36,466 bases of DNA from assembly GCA_030019435.1 (NCBI GenBank), contig JASEEV010000015.1, forward strand, positions 1,498-37,963. The letters run 5' to 3'. The position numbers and the translations under genes are program-made. Origin of the DNA: Methanocellales archaeon (GTDB lineage: Archaea; Halobacteriota; UBA148). The notes under the pieces are model-generated. The model was not told the origin of the DNA, did not search any database, and saw nothing but the letters and a program-made list of their open reading frames with translations. This document shows, piece by piece, positions 25,112-33,915 of the stretch; the stretch's first letter is position 1, and each line of letters starts with the position of its first letter.

Positions 25112-25270
25112 GCCATTGCTGGACTAGCTACACATCTTCCAAGCTTCATCGCTCTCAATCGCTCGGATGCCCCTAGCGTCCCAGTGGCATATGTGAGCAT
25201 CGATATAGGAGAGAGCGTCGCAATTTTGGCTGCGCAGCTCATAGCGACGTCTGAAGATCAGTTGACATAG
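25112..25270 (+). pseudogene. Remnant of a class I-type PurE-like gene
   Basis: In the 385-bp gap between purE and the RHH gene, one plus-strand frame reads AIAGLATHLPSFIAL..., then VPVAYVSIDIGESVAILAAQLIA, then a TAG. These match two separated segments of class I PurE (AGGAAHLPGMVA and VPVATVAID..NAAILAAQIL), with about 30 residues missing between them and no start codon or N-terminal half. It is on the opposite strand to the intact purE. The rest of the gap holds a 19-bp palindrome and the RHH promoter. Confidence 0.55.
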
Positions 25271-25280
25271 CTTATGTCAA
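25262..25280. promoter_or_regulatory. Perfect palindrome TTGACATA-GCT-TATGTCAA
   Basis: Eight-base arms with a 3-base spacer, about 100 bp before the RHH regulator gene. The symmetry fits a dimer-binding operator. It overlaps the stop of the PurE remnant. Its target regulator is unknown. Confidence 0.4.
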
Positions 25281-25342
25281 ATGCGGGCTAAAGGAATGGC
25301 ATAATAATCGCCCCCCCGTCTCCCGTTGACATGAAAACCAAC

Positions 25343-25380
25343 CTTTATATACTTGTGATACACAAATATGTTTGTGATAC
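25343..25380 (+). promoter_or_regulatory. TATA box and overlapping operator of RHH regulator
   Basis: TTTATATAC (TATA) is followed by two direct repeats of TTGTGATAC (25353-25361 and 25372-25380), 19 bp apart. Between them is a perfect inverted repeat CACAAA-TATG-TTTGTG (25361-25376). The sites cover the expected transcription start just before ATG 25382, so bound regulator would block transcription. Autoregulation is inferred. Confidence 0.6.
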
Positions 25381-25381
25381 G

Positions 25382-25723
25382 ATGGAAGCAAAAACAAAGG
25401 ACATGTTTCTGCCACCAACTCGCATAGACACGAAATTGATCAGCGAGTTGGACGACTTGGTTAAAAGATTTGGTTACAGTTCAAGGTCAGAGCTGGTAAG
25501 AGAGGCCATCGTAGATAAGATATCAGAGCTTAAAGGCATGGAAATCGTACAGGTTCGTGATATCCCAAAAGAAGAGGCCAGAAAAGAAATATTAGAATAC
25601 ATCAAGGGAAAGGACAGGGTGTACGCATCTGATATGGCCGACGAGCTCAGATTGGATCTTTCTCTGACGTTCGAGATAATAGACGAACTTTTCAAAGAAG
25701 ATGCATTGGAAGTGGTACCATAG
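25382..25723 (+). CDS. Ribbon-helix-helix regulator with C-terminal winged helix
   Basis: The protein has 113 residues. Residues about 12-50 (RIDTKLISELDDLVKRFGYSSRSELVREAI) are a CopG/NikR-type ribbon-helix-helix DNA-binding domain. Residues about 60-113 (KEEARKEILEYIKGKDRVYASDMADELRLDLSLTFEIIDELF) look like a small winged helix. The nickel-binding ACT domain of NikR is absent, so a metal response is not supported. The start was chosen at ATG 25382 because the upstream in-frame start lies in the TATA/operator region. It probably represses its own gene. Confidence 0.8.
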   Translation: MEAKTKDMFLPPTRIDTKLISELDDLVKRFGYSSRSELVREAIVDKISELKGMEIVQVRDIPKEEARKEILEYIKGKDRVYASDMADELRLDLSLTFEIIDELFKEDALEVVP

Positions 25724-25946
25724 CAACACAAGGAAAAGAGCGGGGAGACTCGATTCTAGGCGAGACCATAGTGTGTGAGGCTAGATCTATATCAAAACCA
25801 ATACTGGTACACAAAACCGCAAGACACAGGGCACAAAGAATTAGATTGAGAGGGGAGCTTGCTATTTGTTGGATTGACAAACCATTTAGAGAGAAAAGAG
25901 TAGCGATGACAAGGAGATAGTTGATCGTCGTCCTTAGGTGATTCAT
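25692..25946 (-). CDS. Possible small membrane protein downstream of acs
   Basis: A frame of 84 codons starts at ATG 25946, one base after the acs stop, and ends inside the 3' end of the convergent RHH gene. The product would have two hydrophobic spans (about 10-28 and 33-52) and a polar tail of about 25 residues. No SD is clear. I recognise no family; the position favours a real gene only weakly. Confidence 0.35.
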   Translation of the reverse strand: MNHLRTTINYLLVIATLFSLNGLSIQQIASSPLNLILCALCLAVLCTSIGFDIDLASHTMVSPRIESPRSFPCVAMVPLPMHLL

Positions 25947-25947
25947 G

Positions 25948-27671
25948 TCATTCTTCCAGGGTTGATGTATCACCTACTGGAAGCCCGAGCTCCTGCGCTT
26001 TGAGAAGGCGACGCATGATCTTGCCGCTCCGCGTTTTTGGGAGAGTTCCCACGAATTCGATCTCTCTCGGATATGCATGTCCTGCAAGCCGCTTCTTGAT
26101 GAATTTTTTGATGTCGTCCTCGAGCTCTGTAGATGGCTTGTAGCCTTTTTTAAGGGAAACGAAGGCTTTTATGATCTCCCCCCTTATGGGATCTGGTTTG
26201 CCTATCACTCCTGCTTCCACAATTGCAGGATGTTCGACTAATGCGCTTTCTACTTCGAATGGTCCGATCCTTTCTCCAGCTGTTTTGATGACGTCATCCG
26301 CCCTGCCTATAAACCAGAAGTAACCATCCTCGTCCATGCGCGCTCTATCGCCGGTAACGTACCAGCCCCTCTTGAAATAGCTCTTATACTTCTCTGGATT
26401 TCTCCAGATCTCCTTCATCATCGAGGGCCAAGGAGGTTTTATAGCCAGGTTGCCCTCTGCTCCTGCCGGTAGTTCGTTGCCATCATCATCGACTATTGCC
26501 GCCCTGATTCCAGGAAATGGCTTCCCCATCGAGCCAGGTTTTATGCGCATACATGGATAGTTTGCTATGAGTATGCCCCCAGTTTCGGTCTGCCACCAGT
26601 TATCGTGAAATGGCAATCCAAATACCTTAAGAGCCCAATGGATTGCCTCTGGGTTCAAAGGCTCCCCGACTGAGCATAAATATCTAAGACTGCTCAGATC
26701 ATACTTCTTGGGAAGCTCCTCTCCAGCACGCATCAACATTCTTATCGCTGTGGGAGCGGTATACCATACCGTCACCTGACGTTTCTCTATCACAGAGTAC
26801 CATTTTTCTGGAGAGAACCTGCCCTCATAGACAACGGAAGAGGTTCCATTGGACCATGAGCCAAGAATGCCATATGCTATTCCCGTGACCCATCCTGGGT
26901 CGGCTGTGCACCAGTATATGTCATCTTCATGTATATCTAAAACCCATTTCATGGTAAGATGCTCATGAAGTATTGCATAGTGCGTATGAACCACTCCCTT
27001 TGGCTTTCCAGTCGTGCCGGACGTGTAGAGCATGAACAAAGGGTCCTCTGGATCCATTCGCTCTACTTCAAAATCTCGGGAAGCTTTTTTCATCTCCTCC
27101 CCATAGCCTATTTCCTCACCCTCGCTTTCAGAATCCACGACCATCATGTACTTCAGTTCTGGAAGCCTGTCTTTAATTTCATCCACTCTGTGCTTCAATT
27201 CAGAATTTGTGACGAGGATCTTTGCGCCACTATCCTTCAGCCTATCTTCTAAAGCCTTCGGACCAAACGCTGCGAACAGATCGCTGGCAATGGCGCCTGT
27301 TTTTATTATACCAAGAAAACTTACGTAAAGCTCTGGAATTCTCGGCAAGAATATGAATACACGATCGCCTTTCTTGATACCATATTTCTTCAGAACATTG
27401 GCAAATTTATTTGAAAGATTTTTTAAGTCTAAAAAGCTGTACTCCTCACTTTTTTCTTCTGCCCCTTCCCAATACAATGCAACTTTGTTCTTCCCCCATG
27501 TCTTAGCTTGTCTATCTACTGCATTGTGGGCTGCATTTAATCTCCCCCCTCAAACCACTCTATTTCATCGTAAAAATCCTCCCACTCGAACTTCTCATAC
27601 ATCTCTTCATAGTTCTCTAGATTGGGCTTTACCCTAAATTTCTTTGGCTTTCCGATAATTTCTTCTCGCAC
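25948..27671 (-). CDS. acs: Acetyl-CoA synthetase (AMP-forming), broken by one-base frameshift
   Basis: The enzyme activates acetate with ATP and CoA. The main frame has TSGTTGKPKGVVHTH (ATP loop), DNWWQTETGG (acetate pocket Trp), WYVTGDRARMDEDGYFWF, KTAGERIGPFEVES and TRSGKIMRR (catalytic Lys). It continues upstream of 27477 as LNAAHNAVDRQAKTWGKNK to about 27540. The N-terminal piece (REEIIGKPKKFRVKPN... to DEIEWFEGG) lies in another frame starting near GTG 27671, with GAGGA 7 nt upstream. The shift falls on a run of six G (plus-strand C, 27544-27549). Seven G would restore FEGGRLNAAHN and a full enzyme of about 573 residues. It could be an assembly error or real inactivation. Confidence 0.85.
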
Positions 27672-27681
27672 CAAACATTCC

Positions 27682-28005
27682 TCATTTAGTTGGTTTGACC
27701 ATCGAGTATTTTAACGTCCAACAAGCTGCTGCCAAAAATGCCGCTCCCGCTGGAACCAATGCCAGTTCTGCCCTGTCCATTGCCGCACCTATTGGCTCAC
27801 CAAACAACAGCACACCACTGGGCTCACATGCGAACTCGATGACGTTGCTCAACGCATATATCGCCAGGAATACCAATCCAACGGATATGAACAACCATGC
27901 TGGTGATATTTTTTCCGTCATCTTTCTTATCTTCAATGCAAAATACAATCCAAACAGAAGACCTATGAGGGAAATAGTGTTTAGAATCAACTTACCTAAT
28001 ATCAT
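27682..28005 (-). CDS. Three-TM small membrane protein
   Basis: The protein has 107 residues: TM spans at about 6-26, 36-58 and 80-100, with Glu/Asp residues at the membrane edge (NVIEF, DRAELAL). Its ATG overlaps the preceding stop (ATGA). The topology and several positions match the product obtained by joining the two frames upstream (28002-28324), so the three frames probably represent a tandem duplication of one family. I recognise no named family. acs begins just inside or after its 3' end. Confidence 0.65.
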   Translation of the reverse strand: MILGKLILNTISLIGLLFGLYFALKIRKMTEKISPAWLFISVGLVFLAIYALSNVIEFACEPSGVLLFGEPIGAAMDRAELALVPAGAAFLAAACWTLKYSMVKPTK

Positions 28006-28163
28006 ATTGCACCACCTGCTAGCCTCTTATATCTCTTGTAGATGATGAACAATCCAAATGCAAACACGATCGTTCCGATCAAAAATGCAACGTGTTCACA
28101 AGCATCTAGTATTCTCCACCCTGGTATGTTATCCAACACGTCAAAGAGAGTTGCCAATGTCAT
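28002..28163 (-). CDS. Small one-TM protein, second half of a split pair
   Basis: The protein has 53 residues. It begins MTLATLFDVLDNIPGW and has one TM span (about 27-46, VAFLIGTIVFAFGLFIIY) and a basic end. ATG 28163 overlaps the stop of the preceding frame and its own stop overlaps the next start (both ATGA). Read together with 28160-28324 it matches the full length of the 27682-28005 protein, so it may be the C-terminal part of a gene split by a single missing base. Confidence 0.5.
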   Translation of the reverse strand: MTLATLFDVLDNIPGWRILDACEHVAFLIGTIVFAFGLFIIYKRYKRLAGGAI

Positions 28164-28324
28164 AAGATCAGTGCCATTAGCCAGAATCCATAGTGCTTAT
28201 CTTCTATGCCTTTTACTTCCTTCATTCTCTGTTTTACTGCCATGACAAATATCAGCGTTGTCCATGCAAAAATTAGAGTGCTAACTATCTCAGCAGGATG
28301 TATACCCTCAGGCAATACGGCCAC
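28160..28324 (-). CDS. Small one-TM protein, first half of a split pair
   Basis: The protein has 54 residues from GTG 28324, with AGGAG 8 nt upstream. It has one TM span (about 11-29), a charged loop, and the beginning of a second span (FWLMALIL) cut short by TGA. That second span continues naturally in the next frame (MTLATLFDV). This supports a frameshifted single gene, though two ATGA-coupled genes are also possible. The 128 bp upstream (28325-28452) hold a likely TATA (about 28390-28400) and nothing else I can name. Confidence 0.5.
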   Translation of the reverse strand: MAVLPEGIHPAEIVSTLIFAWTTLIFVMAVKQRMKEVKGIEDKHYGFWLMALIL

Positions 28325-28452
28325 TTAGATCACTCCTGTCTTGAGTCATGATGATCAATGATACTCACAATCACCATTACTTCTCATCTTGCTATATAAT
28401 TTGCGACAAAGTTTTGTTATAAATTTTATGACAAATAAATCGAACTTTTCGC

Positions 28453-28659
28453 TCATTTATATCGCCTGAATCCCGGTTTCCCATACTCCTTTTCTTGCAA
28501 AATTCGCACTGCTTCACCAGCTTTCTGCTCAGTTTCAACACGTGCGTATATCCGCATCTTAGACACATTTACTTTTTGCCCACAAGGACATGACCGGGTC
28601 TTTTGGTTTTTGTTAGCGTAGAGAAATCTCCCACATTTGCAGCGAATTAGCAGGTACAT
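28453..28659 (-). CDS. DUF1922-type zinc-ribbon protein
   Basis: The protein has 68 residues. The first half reads MYLLIRCKCGRFLYANKNQ then TRSCPCG, giving CXC and CXC knuckles that form a zinc ribbon, as in the archaeal DUF1922 family (Methanothermobacter MTH1184-like). The second half is a basic helix followed by GFRRYK. The molecular role is unknown; nucleic-acid or ribosome association is possible. It starts 7 bp after polB and is probably cotranscribed with it. Confidence 0.75.
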   Translation of the reverse strand: MYLLIRCKCGRFLYANKNQKTRSCPCGQKVNVSKMRIYARVETEQKAGEAVRILQEKEYGKPGFRRYK

Positions 28660-28666
28660 TGTTCCC

Positions 28667-31030
28667 CTAAAAGACGTCGAACGTCGCCTGTTTTGGCTGA
28701 CCCTTCAGCTCCGTCGTGGAGAATCCAAAATAAGAGAGGATTCTGTGCACCACAGGAATGATCTGGTTATCCACGTAGTAATCTGAGTCGATCTCATACC
28801 TTCTGCTCTCTCCAACCAGATATCCATTTTCATAGCCACTAAACATATCAACTGGATATGCTCGGTCTCCGATACTTCCTGGTCCACGAACGATCACGTA
28901 TGCGATCTTCATGCCCACTTCTATGGGCTTTTTGGTCCTCTTCGCTGCTCTTACATGGGCTTGCATGGATTCATAGGAGGATATTTTCTTCGTCAGCGTT
29001 TTGTAGATTACGAGTTCCTCTAACGGGATTTTCCCGTCTTTTAGCAACTGAACCGTATCTTGGACTAATCGTACTGCCTTGCCAGGGTCCCTTTCTTGGA
29101 GAATTATCTGGACCACATCTGCTTGGATATCCTTTGCCAAGGCACACCAATCCCCTCTCCTAACTTCCAACCCCTTGACTATGATCTCCCCCTCAGAAGT
29201 CAGCCCAGCATAACGCTTCTTCTTTTCCGTAAAGAAGATCACCTTGTAGAGATTCTGGATATCAAGCTCCAACGGCAGTTCCTTAGATATGACCTGAGCA
29301 AACTTCTCCGCTAGCTCCATGACGTCTTCTTCTCTTGCTTTGACAAACAGGCTATCTGTGTCTCCATAGATGACTTCTAAGCCCATTTCCTCTGCTTTTT
29401 TAATCGATTTCTTGATGAAATACCGTCCCCAGGCGGTGGTGGCCTCTGCACACTCTTTTCGATACCATCGCGCAGCAGACCAACCAGTATAACCATAAAA
29501 TGCATTCGTCAGTATCTTGATCGCTTGCTGGCGAATGTCGAGCAGTTGATATTCCGACGAGTCCTTATCGAGCTCCCCTAGTGCACGTTTCTGCTCGTTC
29601 CTTCTCCCTACAAGATCCTTGAGAATTCGCTTGAAGAAACCATCTGGTTCCTTCCGAAATCTGTGCCCAACTTCTGGAGCCTCATAACAATCTCCCCCCC
29701 TCACAACGGTATCAGGAGAGATGTTGAACGAGATCATTATCGATGGATACATCGCTGAAAAGTCCAAGCAGACCACATTTTCATGGAGACCTTTCTTCGG
29801 CTCAAGCACGAAGCCGCCCACATAGGTCTCACCCATCCCACCTTTGGATGGCACCAACTCTCCAGTTTTGAAAGCCTCTGCACTCAAGAAGGATTCAACT
29901 TGACGTCCGCGCCCCATTTTTGATGCCTCATCCAAGGGTTGACGGATCATTCTCGCAAATTCGTATTGTAATGGCAACATTTTCTCTGCTATCCCAAGTG
30001 TGCTGATCACATCGCTCCTTGCGTACTCGAGGAGCTTCTCACGTTTCGTCGGATCTTCCCAGTATTGGTAGATCTCAGATGGGGATAAGTCCACTCTTTC
30101 GGATTTTTTCATCACTCCTAAGTATTCAGCGACGTTTTCCAATGTTTTGACCTTGACACCATCCAGATCTCGCCTAACCACTTGATATAGATCGATGTTC
30201 AGATACCCGGTAATCGTGACCTTTTTTATCGCACCACCTTGAACTTGTAGAACGCTGCCATCCTTTCCCAATTTAAGCGAGATATCGTGGATCTTGGCTC
30301 TTTGATGAATATATGGCCAGTCAAAATTATCTGAGTTGTAACCACAGATGATGTCTGGATCGAAGGTATGTATAAAATCGATAAATTCCGCCAGGAGAGC
30401 GGAGTCATCCTCTGCACTCAGTATTTTGACATCGCCCCTATTTGTCGCCACGCCTATGATGATGATCGGATCATGCTCAGCATTGGGCATCCCACTTGGG
30501 TTAGCCATCTCGCAGTCGAATGCCATGATCTTAAGATCAGGATTCCCCCTCATCTTCTGAGCTCTGACTTCGCTTGCCTCCAGCGCAACATCAGCGTACT
30601 CAACATCAACAGGCTCTCCTTTTGCAATGATTCCGCCCAATGGACATAAATCGTGATCGATAATATATCGCACCGCAAATAACACATCCGCCTCTCTCAC
30701 ATCTAGACCGAGAGCACCAATGGCTTCGCGCAGACTTGGCACGTGTTGCGGATGCTCTACTATTATTTTGAAGGCTTGCGTCTTCTTGCCAAAGTCCTTT
30801 CTCTCAACGACTTCAACTCTTTTTGGTCGAACGACTTCATCGTATCTTGTTGCCTGGATGTTCATTATGTCATCTATGCTGGCATTACCAACTGCATAGA
30901 AATACGGCTCAAAGCTCCGGTCAAAGACGACTATGCGTCGTCCATCATCATCCTTACACCAAAGCCTGATTATCGCTTTACCTTCTCTGGTTGTGTAATC
31001 TGCGTCGACCAGCCAAGCACTAATTTCCAT
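28667..31030 (-). CDS. polB: Family B DNA polymerase (PolB)
   Basis: The protein has 787 residues, the normal archaeal length. Proofreading exonuclease motifs: FDCEM (about residue 172), CGYNSDNFDWPY and YARSDVIST. Polymerase motifs: DFSAMYPSIMISFNISPDT (motif A), KILTNAFYGYTG (motif B) and YGDTDSLF (motif C), then EKKKRYAGL. It replicates or repairs chromosomal DNA. I chose ATG 31030; GTG 31033 is one codon longer. AAATATTTAAC (about 31054-31064) lies about 28 bp upstream, indicating a leaderless transcript. The catalytic residues look intact. Confidence 0.97.
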   Translation of the reverse strand: MEISAWLVDADYTTREGKAIIRLWCKDDDGRRIVVFDRSFEPYFYAVGNASIDDIMNIQATRYDEVVRPKRVEVVERKDFGKKTQAFKIIVEHPQHVPSLREAIGALGLDVREADVLFAVRYIIDHDLCPLGGIIAKGEPVDVEYADVALEASEVRAQKMRGNPDLKIMAFDCEMANPSGMPNAEHDPIIIIGVATNRGDVKILSAEDDSALLAEFIDFIHTFDPDIICGYNSDNFDWPYIHQRAKIHDISLKLGKDGSVLQVQGGAIKKVTITGYLNIDLYQVVRRDLDGVKVKTLENVAEYLGVMKKSERVDLSPSEIYQYWEDPTKREKLLEYARSDVISTLGIAEKMLPLQYEFARMIRQPLDEASKMGRGRQVESFLSAEAFKTGELVPSKGGMGETYVGGFVLEPKKGLHENVVCLDFSAMYPSIMISFNISPDTVVRGGDCYEAPEVGHRFRKEPDGFFKRILKDLVGRRNEQKRALGELDKDSSEYQLLDIRQQAIKILTNAFYGYTGWSAARWYRKECAEATTAWGRYFIKKSIKKAEEMGLEVIYGDTDSLFVKAREEDVMELAEKFAQVISKELPLELDIQNLYKVIFFTEKKKRYAGLTSEGEIIVKGLEVRRGDWCALAKDIQADVVQIILQERDPGKAVRLVQDTVQLLKDGKIPLEELVIYKTLTKKISSYESMQAHVRAAKRTKKPIEVGMKIAYVIVRGPGSIGDRAYPVDMFSGYENGYLVGESRRYEIDSDYYVDNQIIPVVHRILSYFGFSTTELKGQPKQATFDVF

Positions 31031-31051
31031 CACACAAAAGATAGGGAGGGA

Positions 31052-31090
31052 TATGTTAAATATTTGTGGGCAACATTAATTTATGTACCA
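31052..31090. promoter_or_regulatory. Divergent promoters of polB and XPD helicase
   Basis: Two TATA-like sites share this 77-bp gap: AAATATTTAAC on the minus strand (about 31054-31064, 28 bp from the PolB ATG) and TTAATTTATG on the plus strand (about 31075-31085, 28 bp from ATG 31108). The sites are only about 10 bp apart, so the two polymerases of transcription may compete or be coordinated. Confidence 0.5.
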
Positions 31091-31107
31091 TGAGACGACT
31101 CTAGAAC

Positions 31108-33150
31108 ATGATGAATGAAGAATATCTGAGATATTTTCCAAAAAAATCTTTTTACCCAAACCAGCAAAAAGCGATGAGCGAGATTTATCGAGCGCTTTTA
31201 GACGAAAGGATCGTCTTGTTTGAAGGTGCATGCGGAACGGGAAAAACGCTTAGTGCTCTCGTCCCATCATTGCACATCGCAAAAAACAACGATAAGACGG
31301 TCCTAATAGCTACCAACGTACATCAGCAAATGCTTCAGTTCATAGATGAAGCAAGGGAACTCAGAAAGGCCACCAAGATACACGCCATCGTGCTAAAAGG
31401 CAAACTGCACATGTGCCCTCTCGAAAAGGACTATGAGGAGTGTGATCTGCTGAGGGAGAACACGTACGAACTAATCGAGCTAGAGCAACTCCAAGCGGAT
31501 GCGGAGCGTATGAAAACGCTTAGAAAGCGTTCATGTGAATATCTCGCCAAGATTCTCCAAGCGGATGTCACAGAATTCTATCACTGGCTTTTCTCGGGTG
31601 TGAGAACGCCAGAGGAAGTTCATGAGCATGCAACTGGAGATGGAACGTGTGGGTATGAATTGTTAAAAAGGGGGATGCGCGATATAGATCTAGTCGTCTG
31701 CAATTACCACCATCTGCTGAATCCCGATATTCTAGCGAAGTTTTTGGCATGGCTTGGATGTGAGCTGAGTGATATCATAGCGATATTCGATGAAGCGCAT
31801 AATATCGAATCTGCAGCTAGATCACATGCTTCGCTAACGCTGACAGAACGCTTTATCGAGAGAGCGATGAACGAGCTGAGTGGTGTTAGCGAGGAGGAGG
31901 ATGTTTACACATTGCTCAGGATGCTAAGGGACACGTTACGAGAGACATATGAATCCAGATTTAGTTTTGGCGAGAAAGAGCGCATTGGTACAGAGTGGCA
32001 TGATCTTCGCATAAGAGATCCCACCAGCACAGAGGATTTGCTTAGCGAAAGTCTTCTTCAGCGTATACCAGATATCAATGCGTTAGTGGAAAAGGCATAT
32101 ATACTCGGCAAAGAACTCGACTCAATGTATCGCAATCAGTATAAAGAAGGCACATCTGATACATTAAAAACGTCTTACGTGCTAGCCGTCTCATCATTCC
32201 TCAAAGATTACTTGAAACTGGCAAGCGACCCAGGGTATTATCCATTGATAAATGTTCGACGAGAAGATAACGAGATCACTGGCAGGATTGAGCTTTGCAC
32301 GTGTATCCCTAAAAATGTGACCCAACCATTGTTCAACTCATTGTATTCAGCGATTCTGATGTCTGCTACCTTACGACCGTTTGAAACGATCAAGACGACG
32401 CTGGGCATTAACCGAAGGACAGAAGAAATCACATATGGCACGCCTTTCCCTAGGGAGCGCCGACGTACTATTGCAGTGGCAACTCCGCCATTGTTTTTGA
32501 AGAATCGGGATGATCCGGAGATCATAGAGATGATCACAGGTGTGTTAGAGGATATTATAGCGCAGTCAGATGGAAATGTCTTGATATTCTTCCCAAATTA
32601 TAACGAGGCGGTGCGATATCATGCCCTTTTGGAAGTAAACGTCCCAATGTTCCTGGATGAAGTCGGCGTTTCTGCGACGGAAGTCAAGGAAAAGTTCTTT
32701 AAAATTGGGGAATCAGGCAACAAAGCTGTCTTGCTCACATACCTATGGGGCACATTGACGGAAGGAGTAGACTACCGAGATGGTCGGGCGAGGACGGTCG
32801 TCGTAGTAGGTGTTGGTTATCCTGCCCTAGGCGACAGGGTCCAAGCAATTCAATATGCATATGATCACGAATTTGGAGTGGGAAGAGGATGGGAATATGC
32901 AATCGAGATCCCAACGATCAGAAAGGTAAGGCAGGCAATGGGCCGAGTTGTAAGATCTCCAGACGATTATGGCGCACGCGTGCTTTTGGATGCTCGATAT
33001 ACTAGTGAGTCTCCTAGAATCATGGGAAAATACTCCGTGTTCATGAGCATCCCACCAGAGGAGCGGGCGGAAATCGTCGATGTAGAAACAGAAAAGGCCA
33101 AATATTCACTGATGAATTTCTTTGCAGACATTCGACGGATGGATAGCTAA
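31108..33150 (+). CDS. xpd: XPD/Rad3-type Fe-S DNA helicase
   Basis: The protein has 680 residues. Walker A is GACGTGKT (about 40-47) and the DEAH box is IFDEAHNIES. Four cysteines between them, Cys103, Cys112, Cys143 and Cys181, match the [4Fe-4S] domain of XPD, which is needed for 5'-3' DNA unwinding. The C-terminal helicase motifs are LMSATLRP, WGTLTEGVDY and RQAMGRVVRS (arginine fingers). It acts in nucleotide excision repair or related repair. The start is ATG 31108, leaderless; ATG 31111 is equally possible. It ends 5 bp before the convergent membrane-protein gene. Confidence 0.94.
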   Translation: MMNEEYLRYFPKKSFYPNQQKAMSEIYRALLDERIVLFEGACGTGKTLSALVPSLHIAKNNDKTVLIATNVHQQMLQFIDEARELRKATKIHAIVLKGKLHMCPLEKDYEECDLLRENTYELIELEQLQADAERMKTLRKRSCEYLAKILQADVTEFYHWLFSGVRTPEEVHEHATGDGTCGYELLKRGMRDIDLVVCNYHHLLNPDILAKFLAWLGCELSDIIAIFDEAHNIESAARSHASLTLTERFIERAMNELSGVSEEEDVYTLLRMLRDTLRETYESRFSFGEKERIGTEWHDLRIRDPTSTEDLLSESLLQRIPDINALVEKAYILGKELDSMYRNQYKEGTSDTLKTSYVLAVSSFLKDYLKLASDPGYYPLINVRREDNEITGRIELCTCIPKNVTQPLFNSLYSAILMSATLRPFETIKTTLGINRRTEEITYGTPFPRERRRTIAVATPPLFLKNRDDPEIIEMITGVLEDIIAQSDGNVLIFFPNYNEAVRYHALLEVNVPMFLDEVGVSATEVKEKFFKIGESGNKAVLLTYLWGTLTEGVDYRDGRARTVVVVGVGYPALGDRVQAIQYAYDHEFGVGRGWEYAIEIPTIRKVRQAMGRVVRSPDDYGARVLLDARYTSESPRIMGKYSVFMSIPPEERAEIVDVETEKAKYSLMNFFADIRRMDS

Positions 33151-33155
33151 GCCTT

Positions 33156-33713
33156 TCACTTCATTTTGATTATCCTATAATTCAACGCATGCAGTATCAT
33201 CCATGTAACTGCATAGCCCATAAATGCGTGTATAGAGGTCCATCCACCCATATATGCCAATATGCCGTTTTTGATGAGTATGAACTCGCCCAATGCGCCA
33301 AAGGTTGAGAAGAGGAGTATATCACAGATACTGTGTACTTCATCGAATCTCTCTGGGAGATAGAGAGCCCATGCCATGCCTCCAACCAAACATAGAATCA
33401 TCACCTCTGCTGGGACGTATAAGACGAAAAACAGGCTGTTGTAGCCCTCCCATAACCCCGCTATCTTGCCAGAATTTTCAACGACGAAATCGAAAAGCAT
33501 CAGAAACAAGCCAACCAAGAACGATTTCTTCAGCTTGCTCGTCTGCGTTTTGTTGTGATATAATTCGATTAAAAACCACAAGATGGCGCAGAGCATTAGT
33601 ATCTGCCAGATCAGACCTCCTGGCTTAAGCGTCCAGAAAACGATTGCCAAAGCCGTAAAAAGTGATAAAAGTTTTAAGAGCTTGTTTAATGAAATTTTCT
33701 GAGCAAATGACAT
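33156..33713 (-). CDS. Multi-spanning membrane protein, unknown
   Basis: The protein has 185 residues and about six TM spans. Conserved-looking polar residues sit inside the membrane region: FDFVVENSGKIAGLW, LYVPAEVMILC, FGALGEFILIKNG and YAVTWMILHALNY. This suggests an integral-membrane enzyme or sensor rather than a simple anchor, but I cannot name a family. GGTGA lies about 5 nt before the ATG. A TATA-like TTTTTTATATG (about 33803-33813) lies upstream. Confidence 0.65.
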   Translation of the reverse strand: MSFAQKISLNKLLKLLSLFTALAIVFWTLKPGGLIWQILMLCAILWFLIELYHNKTQTSKLKKSFLVGLFLMLFDFVVENSGKIAGLWEGYNSLFFVLYVPAEVMILCLVGGMAWALYLPERFDEVHSICDILLFSTFGALGEFILIKNGILAYMGGWTSIHAFMGYAVTWMILHALNYRIIKMK

Positions 33714-33840
33714 TGTTTCACCTTATTGCCAATGCGATTTGTCTCCTCCCAATCCTCATCGAACGGCTTTTCCAAAGAATCGTCGCTAAAAGGTATTACT
33801 GACATATAAAAAAGGTTTGCGTGTGGCACGGAATATCCTA

Positions 33841-33877
33841 CTTTCAATCCTCATTTTATGAGTCTATCCATTGAAAC
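33841..33877 (-). CRISPR. Solitary CRISPR-type repeat, leader-distal copy
   Basis: 37 bases. On the minus strand the copy starts GTTTCAATGGATAGACTC and ends AATGAGGATTGAAAG. The ATTGAAAG end and the TTTCAA/TTGAAA dyad are typical of archaeal CRISPR repeats (compare Archaeoglobus). It differs from the copy at 34756-34792 at 3 of 37 positions. No further repeats lie to its left, so it would be the degenerate last repeat. Confidence 0.65.
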
Positions 33878-33883
33878 AGAAAT

Positions 33884-33906
33884 TATGACTCAACACTCTG
33901 TCCGTT
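33884..33906. repeat. 23-bp direct repeat, left copy (spacer duplication)
   Basis: Starts TATGACTCAACACTC. It matches 34726-34748 at 20 of 23 positions in the same orientation. It lies 6 bp inside the left CRISPR repeat. The pair bounds the vapBC segment like a target-site duplication. Confidence 0.65.
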
Positions 33907-33915
33907 CACTATCAA

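Noticed and set aside
25382-25723. NikR nickel regulator
   Set aside because: The RHH domain is similar, but the C-terminus is a winged helix without the His/Cys nickel ligands of NikR, so the name was not used.
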